The position numbers and the translations under genes are program-made. This document shows positions 51,218 to 63,000 of a DNA stretch of 64,000 bases, in pieces (the stretch's first letter is position 1; every line of letters starts with the position of its first letter). The notes beneath the pieces are model-generated. The model worked only from the letters and a program-made list of their open reading frames with translations. It searched no databases and was not told where the DNA came from. Source of the DNA: Citrus sinensis (Eukaryota; Streptophyta; Magnoliopsida; Sapindales; Rutaceae); NCBI RefSeq assembly GCF_022201045.2, contig NC_068558.1, positions 7,221,501 to 7,285,500 of the forward strand. The letters run 5' to 3'.

Positions 51218-51327
51218 TGTGGGAGCTTCAGTCAGGGGTGAGTGTGGAGCACCGCGGGTTTATGCTTTTGTTTTTGTATTTCCATTTCTTTTTTTCAATT
51301 TGTTTTGGTTGATATGGTTTGTGATTT

Positions 51328-51628
51328 TCGGGTTTTATTGACCGTTGGATTGGGGAAATGGAGGGTGGAGATTAGATGTGGATAACGGGATAGATTTTTT
51401 GAGATGGGTTTTAGTGAGTTTTGGCAATGTTGTGTACTTTCTCATGAAAGTATGCAGTTGTTTTGTCTTAATTAGATTTTTCGGGTTTTATTGACCGTTG
51501 GATTGGGGAAATGGAGGGTGGAGATTAGATATGGATAATGGTATAGATTTTTTGAGATGGGTTTTAGTGAGAGTTTTGGCAATGTTGTGTACCTTCTCAT
51601 GAAAGTAGTTTTGTCTTAATCTTAATTA
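51328..51628. repeat. 153-bp tandem duplication upstream of CHLP
   Basis: Two copies start TCGGGTTTTATTGACCGTTG, at 51328 and 51481, and run on with only a few differences (for example ATGTGG and ATATGG, plus a short indel near the end). They lie about 110-410 bp upstream of the CHLP start codon. Confidence 0.9.
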
Positions 51629-51829
51629 GATTCAGTGGTTCATGCCGTGCCACGTAAGATATTTGAGTTCCACTCAAGGCAAAGTAAAGGTCAAAAATTT
51701 TATTGGTACAGTTGATTACAATCATTTGCTTATAACAAGAATCTAGATTTTTCATTGGCTAAGAAGATGTCAAGGGAGAATGAATAAACTAACGGAGATG
51801 GTGACATTACGATCTTGGAGTACAATTTA

Positions 51830-52514
51830 GGAAACATATCTACCGTTCATCTATTTTTTTAAATTTTTAAAAAATATATAATTCTTTTTTTTTTAATTTA
51901 GAATCTACCTAAAGTTATTTCTTATTTCACTTTTTTATTTCCGCTTGGAATCTGTTAAGAAAACTAACAGAAACTTAAAAAAATGATCATTTTACTCCCC
52001 AAAATAAAAATAATAATTTCACCCTAAAAATTATCAAAAATAATCAAATTAAATCTAAATATTTTTCTCATCGCTTAATAAAGAAATTAATTCCACAACC
52101 ATCAAATACAGGTTTTTTTAAAAATATGTATGTAATTAGAATACTAAATTATAATAGTAGTATTAAAAATAGTTCAATCTCACAAACCATCAATTGAATT
52201 TAAAATAAGTAGAGTTTTATTATTTATTGAATTATAATCTCTAATAGTTAAGATTTTTTAAGACTTCATTAACGTACCAATAATAATATTTATCATTAAA
52301 TCTGATTATTTTTTATATTTTTTAAGGTGAAATTATAATTTTCGTTTTGGGGGTAAAATTGTTATTTTTTTAAGTTTCCGTTAGTTTTCTTAACGGATTC
52401 CAAATGGTAGTGGAAAAGTGAAACAAAATATAACTTTAGATGGATTCTAGCAAAAAAAAAATTGTGTATTTTTAAAAAAATTAAAAAAAATAGGTGGACG
52501 GTGAATATTTTCCC
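51830..52514. mobile_element. Mutator-type MITE with long inverted repeats
   Basis: The 685-bp element has inverted arms of about 220 bp (51830-52055 and 52297-52514). They share, for example, TTAAGAAAACTAAC and its complement and CTAAAGTTAT. It is flanked by a perfect 9-bp target duplication, TACAATTTA (51821-51829 and 52515-52523). A 9-bp duplication with long arms is the Mutator pattern. There is no coding capacity. Its ends differ from those of the MULE at 11201, so a different transposase family is expected. Confidence 0.9.
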
Positions 52515-52523
52515 TACAATTTA

Positions 52524-53602
52524 TTAAGACTGTGAACAGTACAATTGCTGGCTTATATGAATTAGGCAGGATGTAAAATATATTTTGGAAAATATGTAAA
52601 ATTAAAATAATTGGAAGCTTCTAACTTTTAAGGTCATTAAATTAAATGTAACGTGTTAGCACAATTCTTATGCAACGTTACTAGAATTGGGTGGCTCTTG
52701 CTTTTTTCCTCTATTCATGTTGTTGGGGTGGGGGAACAAATTCTCCCAATTTTATCCCAAACATATTTTGGAGCAAATTCTTTTAATTGCATAGCTATTT
52801 TTAAGATGCACTTATAATCATTTTTAATCATAATATTAATTAAAAAAATCAAAATCAATTGAAATAAAGGAGTAAAGGACTATTCGTATTTTATCAATAT
52901 ATAGTTTATTTAAACCAAAAAAAAAACTAAAAATAAAATCATCTCAAGATAGGATAAATTTGAACAGCCAATTTTTTTACACGGACATAAACCCACTAAT
53001 TACATGGACATAAGACCCACTAATTATCTCATTCCATCTTAATTCTCTCATAATCTGCTAGAAAAACATTGTTGTAACGTATGGAACAAGCTGTTTGTGG
53101 GCGTTGAACAAATTAACTTTCTCACAAACGGTCTTTTAATTTAACCTTGTAGCACGAATTTGAATAATTTCTGAAGATTTTTCATTCGAATTTTCGGTAT
53201 ATCCATATGTTGTTGTCCTAAAATTGGAAACAAATTGCGGAAACTTCCACTCATAAGCAATGACTCGGTTGGTGAACACACCATAACAACTCACAGAATC
53301 AACATATGATATTTGTGACAGTTCTCTAGTCTCTACACATTTGGGATAGTTGGGACGGATCATTGAAACAAAAACCATGAAGTAGTTGCAGTAGGTTTGA
53401 ATCTGTAGCAGTTGGGTCATCAGATATGTTTACCTCCATGAGAAAAATCCCCTGCTCTCTCTCAGTCACGGTTTCTAAACTTGTGCGACATTTCTTTTGA
53501 CACACTACCAACTTTCAAATGCTTAAAATCCAAACACATTCCGCACAGAAACAACATTAACTACAACCCTGGAAAATATTCTACTCTCTTTCCCTGGCTA
53601 AC
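52524..53602. other. region upstream of the GDSL gene
   Basis: No gene is supported. A GGACATAA...CCCACTAATTA unit of about 25 bp is doubled at 52983-53028. The frames at 53136-53511 on the minus strand are open but unrecognised. The GDSL promoter must lie near 53400-53600. Confidence 0.45.
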
Positions 53603-55093
53603 ATGAAGCTTTCATCGAGACAATTGATAATAATCTTGATCCTTTTGGGGATTGCCACTGATGGGTATCATTGCAAAGTTGTGCAGTTCATTTTCGGGGA
53701 CTCGCTGTCTGATGTTGGTAACAACAGGTACCTTACCAGGAGTCTTGCTAATGCAAACCTGCCATGGTATGGTATTGATTTTGGCAATGGAATGCCTAAT
53801 GGGAGGTTCACTAATGGCCGCACCGTTGCTGATATAATAGGTAATCCCTTTTTACATTAAGTTATTGCATCAAAACAAGTGTTATTTTCCTGCTAATGTA
53901 TTAACAGTGTCATTTTCTCAGGTGACAAGATGGGTCTCCCAAGGCCGCCGGCTTTTCTAGATCCATCTTTAACAGAAGATGTAATATTGGAGAATGGAGT
54001 CAATTATGCCTCAGGTGGTGGAGGAATTTTGAATGAAACTGGTGGTTACTTTGTAAGCTGCAACCATATGCATGAACATTCATAGTACCTGTATATATAT
54101 TTTTTAAACTCTTAGCATTAGCGAAATATTGATCAAATTCCACGACCTCTTTGCAGATTCAGAGGTTCTCTCTGTATAAGCAAATTGACCTGTTTAGAGG
54201 GACTCAAGACCTGATAAAAAGCAAAATTGACAACGAAGCAGCAGAGAAGTTCTTTCAAGAAGCCCGTTATGTGGTTGCCTTGGGCAGCAATGACTTCATT
54301 AACAATTACTTAACCGGGGTTTACAGTGATTCATGGAAGTATAATGATGCAACCTTCATTGACTACTTAATGGAAACACTTGAGGACCAACTGAAGGTAA
54401 TTTCATCAATCAAAGACTATAATCATCCTTGTGTCATTTTTTTTTTTTGGAACTAATCATGTTTCTGACCAAACGCATTTTGTTTTGTACAGATGCTGCA
54501 TGGCATGGGAGCACGGCAGCTGATGGTTTTCGGGCTAGCACCGATGGGTTGCATTCCCCTCCAAAGGGTTCTAAGCACAAGTGGTGGCTGTCAGGAAAAA
54601 ACCAACAAACTAGCCGTCAGCTTCAATGCTGCTGCAAGCAAGTTATTGGACAAGATGTCATCAACACTTGCAAATGCCAGCTACACATTTGGGGATAATT
54701 ATGATGTTGTCAATGATGTGATCACCAATCCAAGCAAATTTGGTACATTAACATGCTCTAATTCATTTTTCTTAATATTCTTGTATTCATATTCAATTTT
54801 TTCATGCAGACTAAAGGTTCTTTGAAATTCAATTGTTTTCAGGATTTGAGAACTCTGACTCCCCATGTTGCTCATTCGGGCGTATTAGGCCTGCACTCAC
54901 ATGTATACCTGCATCAATATTGTGTAAAGACAGGAGCAAATACGTGTTCTGGGATGAATACCACCCATCAGATGCTGCGAACGAGTTGGTTGCCAATGAA
55001 CTCATCAAGAAACTTGGGTTTCTGCAAGTTGATCCAACAAATTCCCCTTCCCCTGCACCTGCTTCTGAACCAACCCCAGACCCAGAGGGCTAA
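53603..55093 (+). CDS. GDSL esterase/lipase
   Basis: The five exons are 53603-53840, 53922-54052, 54157-54396, 54493-54742 and 54843-55093, giving 369 residues. A signal peptide (about residues 1-24) is followed by block I FIFGDSLSDVGNN with the catalytic Ser34, the NYASGGGGIL and ALGSNDFINN blocks, and block V FWDEYHPSD with catalytic Asp and His. The Pro/Ser/Glu-rich tail (SPSPAPASEPTPDPEG) is typical of one branch of secreted plant GDSL lipases. The protein is likely extracellular; the natural substrate is unknown, though many family members hydrolyse cutin, wax or acetylated wall esters. The five-exon structure is standard for the family. It is closest in my recollection to At1g74460, which sits beside geranylgeranyl reductase in Arabidopsis, and here it is divergent from CHLP. 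Confidence 0.94.
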
Positions 55094-56142
55094 GTTGTAG
55101 TGCCAATGCTTCAAAAATCTGTATACCCTAACTTTTGATGGCAATGGTAATTCCATTTGTGTTTTTGCACTTGTCTAACATTTGGCATGCATCATCATGA
55201 TTTGAGGAATATACAAACTACTTGATTTCCTTTACTTTCCTATCTGTACTTAAAAGGGGTACCACCTCAAATTCCTTTAGATTAGCACTCTATACATATT
55301 TCAATTGCAGCTCTTTTAGGCAATTAAAAGCCAGTGTCATGGTCACTTTTACAAAATAATGGGGATGTGCAAATCATTATCTTATTCTTATATGACCTTT
55401 GTTACCAATGGCTAATACCTCGTCCATCTGCTTTTGTTTTGCACGAGGCACTTTTGCACTCCTGCTTTTCATCCGCAAATTTTTTAATTCACAAGATACA
55501 ATGTGTGTTTCCACATTCATAAACAATACTTTCTGCCTTGAAAAGCAAATAAAAGATGGTTATCATAAGGAGGCAATCAAAAAGCACAATGTACAGTAGA
55601 ATTATAGTGGTGACAAAGTGAAATGCATACCACCTCATAATCCACTTAAATATCTCCACCCAGCGCATACTACATGTTAAAATGGCTTTAGATGTTTACA
55701 AGGAGGGCGTTGAGTGGCTCACCTAACTTGGTTTATGTTTTTTTAAAAAAAAGTGCAACATAGCTGCAAGCAATCGATTTTCTGGGAAACTTGGTTGTCC
55801 AATAAAAAAAAAAACCATGAAAAGCATTGTATATGTTAATTGAAATTTGCCTTTTTGCCCGAATATTGGTAAAGTTCATTGCAAAGATAAGCAATTTCAA
55901 CGGTAAAGGTGGCGGCAATTCCGGTGGGCCAACCCGAATTGGATTGCTAATTGCACAGGCCATTGTAATTAATTCCATTCTATATTGTAGTATTTGACAT
56001 AAAAATAGGTCAATAAGTAAGGATCCAAACAATAGTATCAATGTCTCTCAGACCCTCTAAGGTGATTCCAACAAGCAGACTAAAGCCCACGTTGAGAAAA
56101 ACCAAAGAAATAAAGACAAATACAGTGATAGTATTATGCTCT
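55094..56142. other. 3' flank of the GDSL gene and spacer
   Basis: GDSL 3' untranslated sequence, then non-coding DNA. The minus-strand frame at 55733-56041 has no domain. Confidence 0.5.
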
Positions 56143-56160
56143 AAGATCCCTGGCCGCCCT

Positions 56161-56340
56161 TTTGAAATGTGAGTGGAGTAGACACCCTTCGAATATTAGA
56201 GAGGGTAAAATCTGGGCAGTGCTATATAAGAATTAATCTAAATTAGACTCAGTAATTGTCTGATTGTAAATATCAGTTGTAAATCTCATATAATATGAGT
56301 TGTAATCTAAGCATTAATCTCATGTAATTCAAAAAAAAAA
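56161..56340 (+). mobile_element. SINE-like retroposon with poly-A tail
   Basis: The 180-bp insert ends in an A-run (56331-56342). It is flanked by an 18-bp direct repeat with one mismatch, AAGATCCCTGGCCGCCCT (56143-56160) and AAGATCCATGGCCGCCCT (56341-56358). A long target duplication plus poly-A is the mark of LINE-driven target-primed reverse transcription. The body has only a weak A-box/B-box-like start (GTGAGTGGAG, then CCTTCGAAT), so it could be a SINE, a truncated LINE 3' end or a retroposed transcript fragment. Confidence 0.75.
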
Positions 56341-56495
56341 AAGATCCATGGCCGCCCTCACGTGTAAGAATTAAGATCAATATCAAATGAGTTTATTATG
56401 TGGATTAAGCCTAAATAGAAAAGGAGGGACATAAATCAAACCTACGGAAACATTATCAAGCAAGGTGAAAGGAAGCATGGTGTCCTTTTCTTCTT

Positions 56496-56518
56496 TATTA
56501 TTATTATTATTATTATTC
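56496..56518. repeat. (TTA)n microsatellite
   Basis: About 7-8 TTA units in AT-rich spacer DNA. Confidence 0.9.
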
Positions 56519-56697
56519 ATTTTATACATTTTTTATCTTTTATATATGCTGAACCATAATATATATATATTCACAAATAATTTTACTGATTTAAAATGAT
56601 TTTGACAAGCTTCAAGTATTTTCACACATATTACATCACACAATGAGCCATGCACGCAAGAAATAACAAGAGAAAAATGATATCTTGAAGTTGAAGG

Positions 56698-58196
56698 TGT
56701 TGGGGAAAGATTAGTTTTTAAATTTTTTTATAAAACCTTTTTAAGATCGCTCTCATATAATATATAAGAATTTGTAATCTAGAAATCGTACCTTAAAAAT
56801 CTGATTTAAATTTTTCCGCTGAAGTGATTTAGGCTCCCAGATCACGATCCGTCACCACCACGCCTGTTAGATCACGATCCGTCACCAATGATCTTCCAGG
56901 TTATGACTCAAGTTTGATCTACACTTGACGTGTGAGCGCCAACTAGCACGAGAAAATTTTTCTCTCAACAATGGAGAGAAAAATATTTTTCTCTGATTTG
57001 TATAAAGTGGCTGTTCTCATTTTTCTTTAGAGAAAATAAGCCTTTTATATCTCTCTTTAGTGAAAACCCTAGGCTCTAAATAATCAAAAAATAAAGCTCA
57101 CGTTACTTGTTTTTTCTATAGGGGACTCACTTTGGAAAATAACATAAGGCCCCTTACACACAAGTTAATTAAATGGAGCCTCCCATTAAATAATATATTT
57201 AGGCTTTTGACTTAAATAACTAGTTATCTTGCTTATTAATCCAGTAGTGGTGCAGTCAATTAAATGAGCTAACCCGGAGATCATTTGGGAACATACAATA
57301 GTGGCTACAATAATTAAGCATGTAATTAAACTAGCCCAATTATTTAATTCCAAATCTACTCCACTAAAAAATTGGAACTGACTTCCATAATTATATGCTC
57401 GAATAATAATTTATCTCAAGCCACATTGATTTCTTTACTGCATAATCCTTTGTACCACATCGTTAATTAAATTGATATCTCAACTGTCCAATCAATTTAA
57501 TAACATCTTATTCCTTGATACTTGTTGGTTTTCTCCAATGATCATTTTCAACATACTAAATATGTTGACACACTCTGGCCAGAGAATTCTATGATCAAGT
57601 GCCGAAAACTCATCAAGAGATGTGTTGTACAAATTCTATATTGTTAATCTATAACTCCAATACTCATAAATGCTCCCACCAAAATACCGGGTAATCTAGA
57701 CTACAAGTATGTGTCATGCCTATTGGTAACTCAAATGGATTAACAATTACAATCATGAAATCATAATTAACTCAAGATTAAGATTACAGTAAAATCAATG
57801 CCTATGAGATTTAATAAGTCTGACAGTTATTACAAAGTTAATTAAATCTCATATGTGATCCTGTTCAATGTAGTCGTACTACATCAATAAATTCATACAT
57901 GATTAAGACAAATCATTCAATAAATTTATTGCAGTCTATACTTAAATAAAGTGCCCAACTTTATTTATCAACTGCAAACTAAATTTATTTAATCATAAGA
58001 TAACTTGTATTTATGTTTTCTGTGAATCCACATGGTGATCACATAAATACATATAATATGATTAAATGGACTTTAATAAAAATATTAATGTAATTAAGAT
58101 ATTTGAATAAAATACCCATTAATTTTATTAATCAGAAAAAATATTTATTATAATTAAATAAACACAAATACTTTTAAAGAGTATATTTTCCCAACA
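56698..58196. mobile_element. solo LTR of an LTR retrotransposon
   Basis: A 1499-bp fossil begins TGTTGGGGAAAG and ends TTTTCCCAACA, the short inverted TG...CA ends of a long terminal repeat. It is flanked by a perfect 5-bp target duplication, GAAGG (56693-56697 and 58197-58201). No internal region or second LTR is present, so it is the product of LTR-LTR recombination. The intact duplication suggests a fairly recent insertion, though a single LTR cannot be dated from itself. The family (Copia or Gypsy) cannot be decided from the LTR alone. It carries a doubled GATCACGATCCGTCACCA motif near 56839 and 56870. Confidence 0.9.
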
Positions 58197-58520
58197 GAAG
58201 GATGGTGGGGGACAGTTGACACAAACATGCAAATCTTAACTATTTAGCAAGCCAACCTTTACTGCAAAAATTACCATGAATAAGAACATCCCCACGAAAG
58301 AAAGAGAGTTTTAACACTAAGGAAGAATCAGATGCATAAACATAATCTTGGACGAACAGAACACGATCTGTTTATAATTATGGAATGGGAAATTTCAAGC
58401 ACATATGGTAGAATTGAAAATTAAACCCGTACATATAGATCCATAAAAGCTCAACAGATCCTGCGTACAATTCACTTACCACTCAGCCCTAACTCGTAAG
58501 CTCTCCATAGGACTTATCAA

Positions 58521-58546
58521 CTCCTCCTCCTCCTCCTCCTCCTCCT
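58521..58546. repeat. (CTC)n microsatellite
   Basis: About 8-9 CTC units, some 175 bp beyond the stop codon of the PSY-like gene, probably in or near its 3' untranslated region. Confidence 0.9.
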
Positions 58547-58720
58547 ATAATAAAAAGTTTTTAAATAAAGAACATCCTAAACATCTTCAATGAGTAGCCA
58601 AAATCAAAATCATGCTACACAAACTGTCAGTATCTAGCTTTTATATCATATATAACACGAGGAACACACCTACTACTAATTAATACGAATTAACATTTAT
58701 AAGCTATATATTTAGAGTAG

Positions 58721-59097
58721 CTAACAAGCAACACAGTCTCGCCCAAATTGAGGCCTCGGAGTGTGGCGGTTGTTGGCCCCGGATCCCGGATAATCGTTTA
58801 GCTCCAAAGCCATCCTCTCATTCACGTTTGAACTCTTCTTCATCAGCTTTGTAACATCATTAACTTCGATGTTCCCGTTCTCCAAAAGTTGAGGAACTTG
58901 AACTCCATTCATTATGCTTCCGATTCCTGCACATACCGAAATCAATATAACCAAATGATGATGAATAAAAGATCAAGAAGACGTGTATTATCAAAAAACT
59001 TACTCGTAACTGGGACAGCATTCAAGAAGATAACAAGGTGAGAAAACACAAGTGATGCCACAAGTAGTAGCCGAAATAGAGAGCCTGCTGCTGCCAT
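58721..59097 (-). CDS. PSY-like tyrosine-sulfated peptide precursor
   Basis: There are two exons, 59097-59004 and 58926-58721, joined in phase 1 (ACG A|GA ATC), giving 99 residues. Residues 1-28 are a signal peptide (MAAAGSLFRLLLVASLVFSH). The middle is polar and charged. Near the C-terminus is DYPGSGANNRHTPRP, which fits the PSY pattern of Asp-Tyr, Pro, Ala-Asn, basic-His, Pro (PSY1 has DYGDPSANPKHDP, bacterial RaxX DYPPPGANPKHDP). The Asp before Tyr is the usual tyrosine sulfation cue. PSY peptides are secreted and promote cell growth through LRR receptor kinases. A tail QFGRDCVAC with two Cys follows the motif. The Thr in HTP replaces the common Asp. A (GTT)n run precedes the ATG, so the in-frame upstream MSMYKLS start is less likely. 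Confidence 0.78.
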
Positions 59098-60950
59098 TGT
59101 TGTTGTTGTTGTAGTTGTTATTGTTTGTGATACAGCACGCAATAGGGCACTCAATTTATACATTGACATGGTAGATTTTTCTGGAGGTTTATGATGTTGG
59201 AGGGGAACAAAATTCATCATATTAATTTTTCCAAAGTCAAAAAGGTGATAGCAACACGTAACACACACCACATTAATTTTTGTGGGGGCTTAACGCGTTT
59301 TCTTAATCTTATTTCTGCAATATGAACCATTAATTAATTTGGGGGTTATTTGATATTATGAAAATTATTTTATTTATTTATTTAAGCAAAACATGGCAAG
59401 TGAAAAAGATGGAGCACACTGTGCTAGTGGAATGTGACGCAAGGATGATGGCGTGGGTACATTTGACATCCATGATCATGATCATGCTCATGCACTAATT
59501 GAAGTCAAGGGCTCTAGTGGATATTATCATTAGATTTTGAGAACTTTCAATCAATTAAGGGAATTGGCATAGTATTTTCTGCTATTTAATTATTTATATA
59601 CACTGACTAATACTGACCTTTACAACTGATTGTACATTACAAAATATGAATTTAGATTAATATAAGTCGTAATTAGTTATCATAATTTAATTATCTACAG
59701 GAATGTTACGACAAATTACAATTGTTCAACTCAAATTCACATTTTAAAACACACAAATTTCTACATTAGATCATTTTAGTATATTTATTTAATCATTGAA
59801 TTTTAAAGGATCTTCTTACACATGATAATTATCAATGATATGCTTGAAGATATATTTTTTATTTTGACGGTTGAGACCAATTGTCTATAATGCTATTTAT
59901 TATTGGACCCTTATTTACCAGCTTAAGTTTTTGAACCAAGTCTTTTTTTTTTTAATAAATAAGATAATATAGGCAAAATCTGATGTTTGATTCTTTCTCT
60001 GTGTAAATTCTATTTTTAATAATTTTTATTTCAATGTCGTAGTTCAGTTTTAGTCTATTTTTGGTCTTCAATTTTACGTTTTAAATCAGAGGGTTTATCA
60101 ACAATTGTAGTTAATACAATTTATTGCTGATCATGAGCCGTATTTGTGTGTTTCATTGAATGTATAAACTTAGAATAGCTAGGGGAAGACACGTCGTTAT
60201 CAATTAATTAAAGAAACTCACTAGTCACTACAATGCTGCGGCACTGACATAATTGTGACTCCCTTTTAGTGGCATCGGACCTGAAAAATAAAGGCACAAT
60301 ATAACATGGCTACTAAATGTGGTGACAGTTTTATGATAGCTAGTTGGAAAATCTGATTCCGATCAAGTGCACTGCATATATAAATAAATAATATGACCAC
60401 TTAACTCATGACAGAATCATCACTTGTAAAGTTCATTAGGTTTTCGGATTGGATTAATTTTGTCTAATACCAAATCAAAATTGAGGTCTCGAATCGATAC
60501 GTGTGTTAATCCAAATCAAGGACTGCTAGGGCACCAACTAACATTCTTATTTTAAGCAGCAGCTAAACAGACAAATGTCATTACCATCTCGATCTATCCT
60601 TATGCGACTTTGTAAGTGTGGTGCTTTGCTGTCTTGGGTATATTAATTTTAATCTTATAATTCAATGTAGTCGTGCAACATGTACTTTAGAATTTGTCAG
60701 TTTTATTGGTAACAAAATAAATCACCAGGGGATTGTACTAATCAAATTTCTGCTTTATATTTCTCCATCTCAATTCTACCATATGTCTCCAAAAGACAAA
60801 AAACAATTGTTTGTTAAGGAAAGACAGAAGACAAGCAAGCACTAGAGAAGATATTTCATCAGTATAAACTAGAATTTGTCTCGCGACTTTCATTTTATGT
60901 AGAAAAACGAACAGAAACCATATTAGGGCTGCACACACTTGACATGTAGC
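59098..60950. other. upstream of the PSY-like gene and AT-rich spacer
   Basis: The first few hundred bases are the promoter side of the PSY-like gene. No gene is supported further on; the frame at 60618-60845 has no domain. Confidence 0.5.
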
Positions 60951-60954
60951 CCTA

Positions 60955-61330
60955 GATCAAGTTTCAAATGTTCAAACGCATTTTGGTAAGTTTTTCGATA
61001 TTTATATCGATATGTGAATAATCATTCTCAGTTGCAAATGTCTGTATTTTTTAAAATACAGATTCATTGTATATACCATAACCTTAAATCAAGTATTCCA
61101 TCAATATCAAAGTATAAGACAAATGAAAAAATATATATATATTTTCATATTAAATATCATCTCATGCACTATGATGCTCCAAAGTTTCAAATATTTAAAA
61201 GTGCTTTGGTAACTTTATTTGTTATGTGTACGAATAATCACTCTTAATTGCGGATGTCCGTAGTTTTTAAAATGTCAAATCACTCTATATATCATATGAT
61301 GTTGTCAATGAAACAAAAAATGATAAAAAA
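60955..61330. repeat. diverged direct repeat, period about 219 bp
   Basis: Two related segments start near 60958 (AAGTTTCAAATGTTCAAACG) and 61177 (AAGTTTCAAATATTTAAAAG). They share AATAATCA.TCT, TTGC.AATGTC.GTA and TTTTTAAAAT in order. They look like an old duplication or two copies of a dispersed repeat. Confidence 0.55.
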
Positions 61331-61835
61331 AAAAAACTAATATATACAACAAATTTACATTTTAAAAGATTGTGTATATGATAATGGAAAATTTTATTTA
61401 ACTTATAAGGTCCGGATGGGAATAATTTACTACAAATTAAAAGAAGCATCTTACGTTCTTCTTTTTAAAAGTTATAATAATGATGGCGATGGAGAAAGCC
61501 AAGGCAGGTTTTACACTGATAATTTCTATATGGACACCTATGATTTCACACTATACCATGATTTTATCTTTTTTTTTAGTTGGATGATGATGATGATGAT
61601 AAGTATTGATTTCAGTGTCAATTTGGCAATACTGATAAAATAATTTATGTTAGTTGTGTTGTAGAAATAATCAACTGTGAAAATTTATTCATTAAAATTT
61701 GTTTTAAAAAGTATTGTGAGTTTTAAAAGTAGTTGTATGTGTTTGGTGAATCTTATTGTTAAATTTCTGTTAAAATACAAATGATTAAGATAGACATAAA
61801 ATGGAACAAAATTTATTTACATACTCATACATACA

Positions 61836-61868
<33 letters not shown>

Positions 61869-62560
61869 GTATGTATTGTGTGTATATAACAATTGATAAC
61901 TAAATAAATGTTTTTATTTTTTATTTTGTTATTCTATATTATTGGTAATAATATTAATTTCTTTTAATTTCTTGGTTTTATTTCCCAATTGAATCAAGAT
62001 AATTTTAGATTTTTATAATATATATAAGGATATGTATGAAATTGTAATATGTGTAAAACTGATTCTCAAAATCATATTTTGAAAAGTTACTCTTTCTTTA
62101 CATTTCAAAATCCGCTATAAAATGAGATGATTTTGCAAAATGTGATTTTTCAATAATTTATCAAATACAAAAATTAGTTTAAATTTTCAAAATTATTTTT
62201 GAACCTCTCAAAAATAATTCCAAAAGTATCCTTGAAAAGATCGGCTCAGCCGAACTATCAATCCTTCTCGCCATTCAATTTTTGCAAATGCAAAAATTAT
62301 TAATGTGATTGTTGACACTTAATTACGTTGTCCTATTCTATTAATTTGTATTATTTTAATTAATAACAAAAAAGAAAAGATAAACTTCAATTCATTCTCA
62401 AATAAAATAACAATCTTTAATTAAATAATTATTTTACTCTCGCTTTGGTTCATAAGATGATGACAATTAGGAGACAAATTGATAAATTTATTTTTTATTT
62501 TTTAATAATAAATGAGGATAAATTAATGCTTTTGCTATTTTGAGACATAAATTAACTGTT
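61331..62560. other. AT-rich intergenic DNA
   Basis: No gene is seen. It contains the (CATA)n microsatellite and AT-rich DNA. Confidence 0.55.
61826..61864. repeat. (ATAC)n microsatellite
   Basis: About nine ATAC/CATA units, followed by a short TATG run. Confidence 0.93.
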
Positions 62561-62938
62561 GTGGAACTTATCATAAGATTTCTATGTATCTAACTCAAAA
62601 AACTAACTTTTTAGGTGGAGTGACCTACCTCCTTATAAGCTCAAGTATCTCTCATTTACTAACCAATGTGAAATATAACTCAATAATCCCCCCTCAAACA
62701 AAAATACCGCCAGACTTTAGTTTTTTCATCCGACATACTTGAGTTGTTCCACCTCCATATTCTTATTATTAGGGTCTACCTCTGATACTATTTGTTGAGA
62801 AAATTTAGCATAAAATTTTTAGATATCCAAATCAAAATAATAATCTTTTAGATAAAGTGACGTACTTCTTTAATACTTCTTTACAAATCTAAATATCGTT
62901 CTTTTATTAATCAACGCAGGACATAACTCAACATTATC
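62561..62938. repeat. pair of diverged direct repeats
   Basis: Segments 62561-62687 and 62793-62938 align over most of their length (for example CTTTTTAGGTGGAGTGAC with CTTTTAGATAAAGTGAC, and AATATAACTCAATAAT with GACATAACTCAACATTAT). The text resembles a dispersed plant repeat. No ends or coding part identify the family. Confidence 0.55.
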
Positions 62939-62965
62939 GATTGTCATTATACATGGGTAAAATTT

Positions 62966-63000
62966 AAAAAAAAAAAAAAGGGGGGGGGGGGGGGGGGGGG
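62966..63000. repeat. A14-G21 homopolymer junction
   Basis: Fourteen A are followed directly by 21 G, then a short GA run. A G-run of this length can form G-quadruplex structures and is also a frequent sequencing or assembly trouble spot. Confidence 0.95.

Noticed and set aside
53136-53511. Two minus-strand frames upstream of the GDSL gene
   Set aside because: They overlap in different frames and contain no motif that I recognise; not enough for a gene call.
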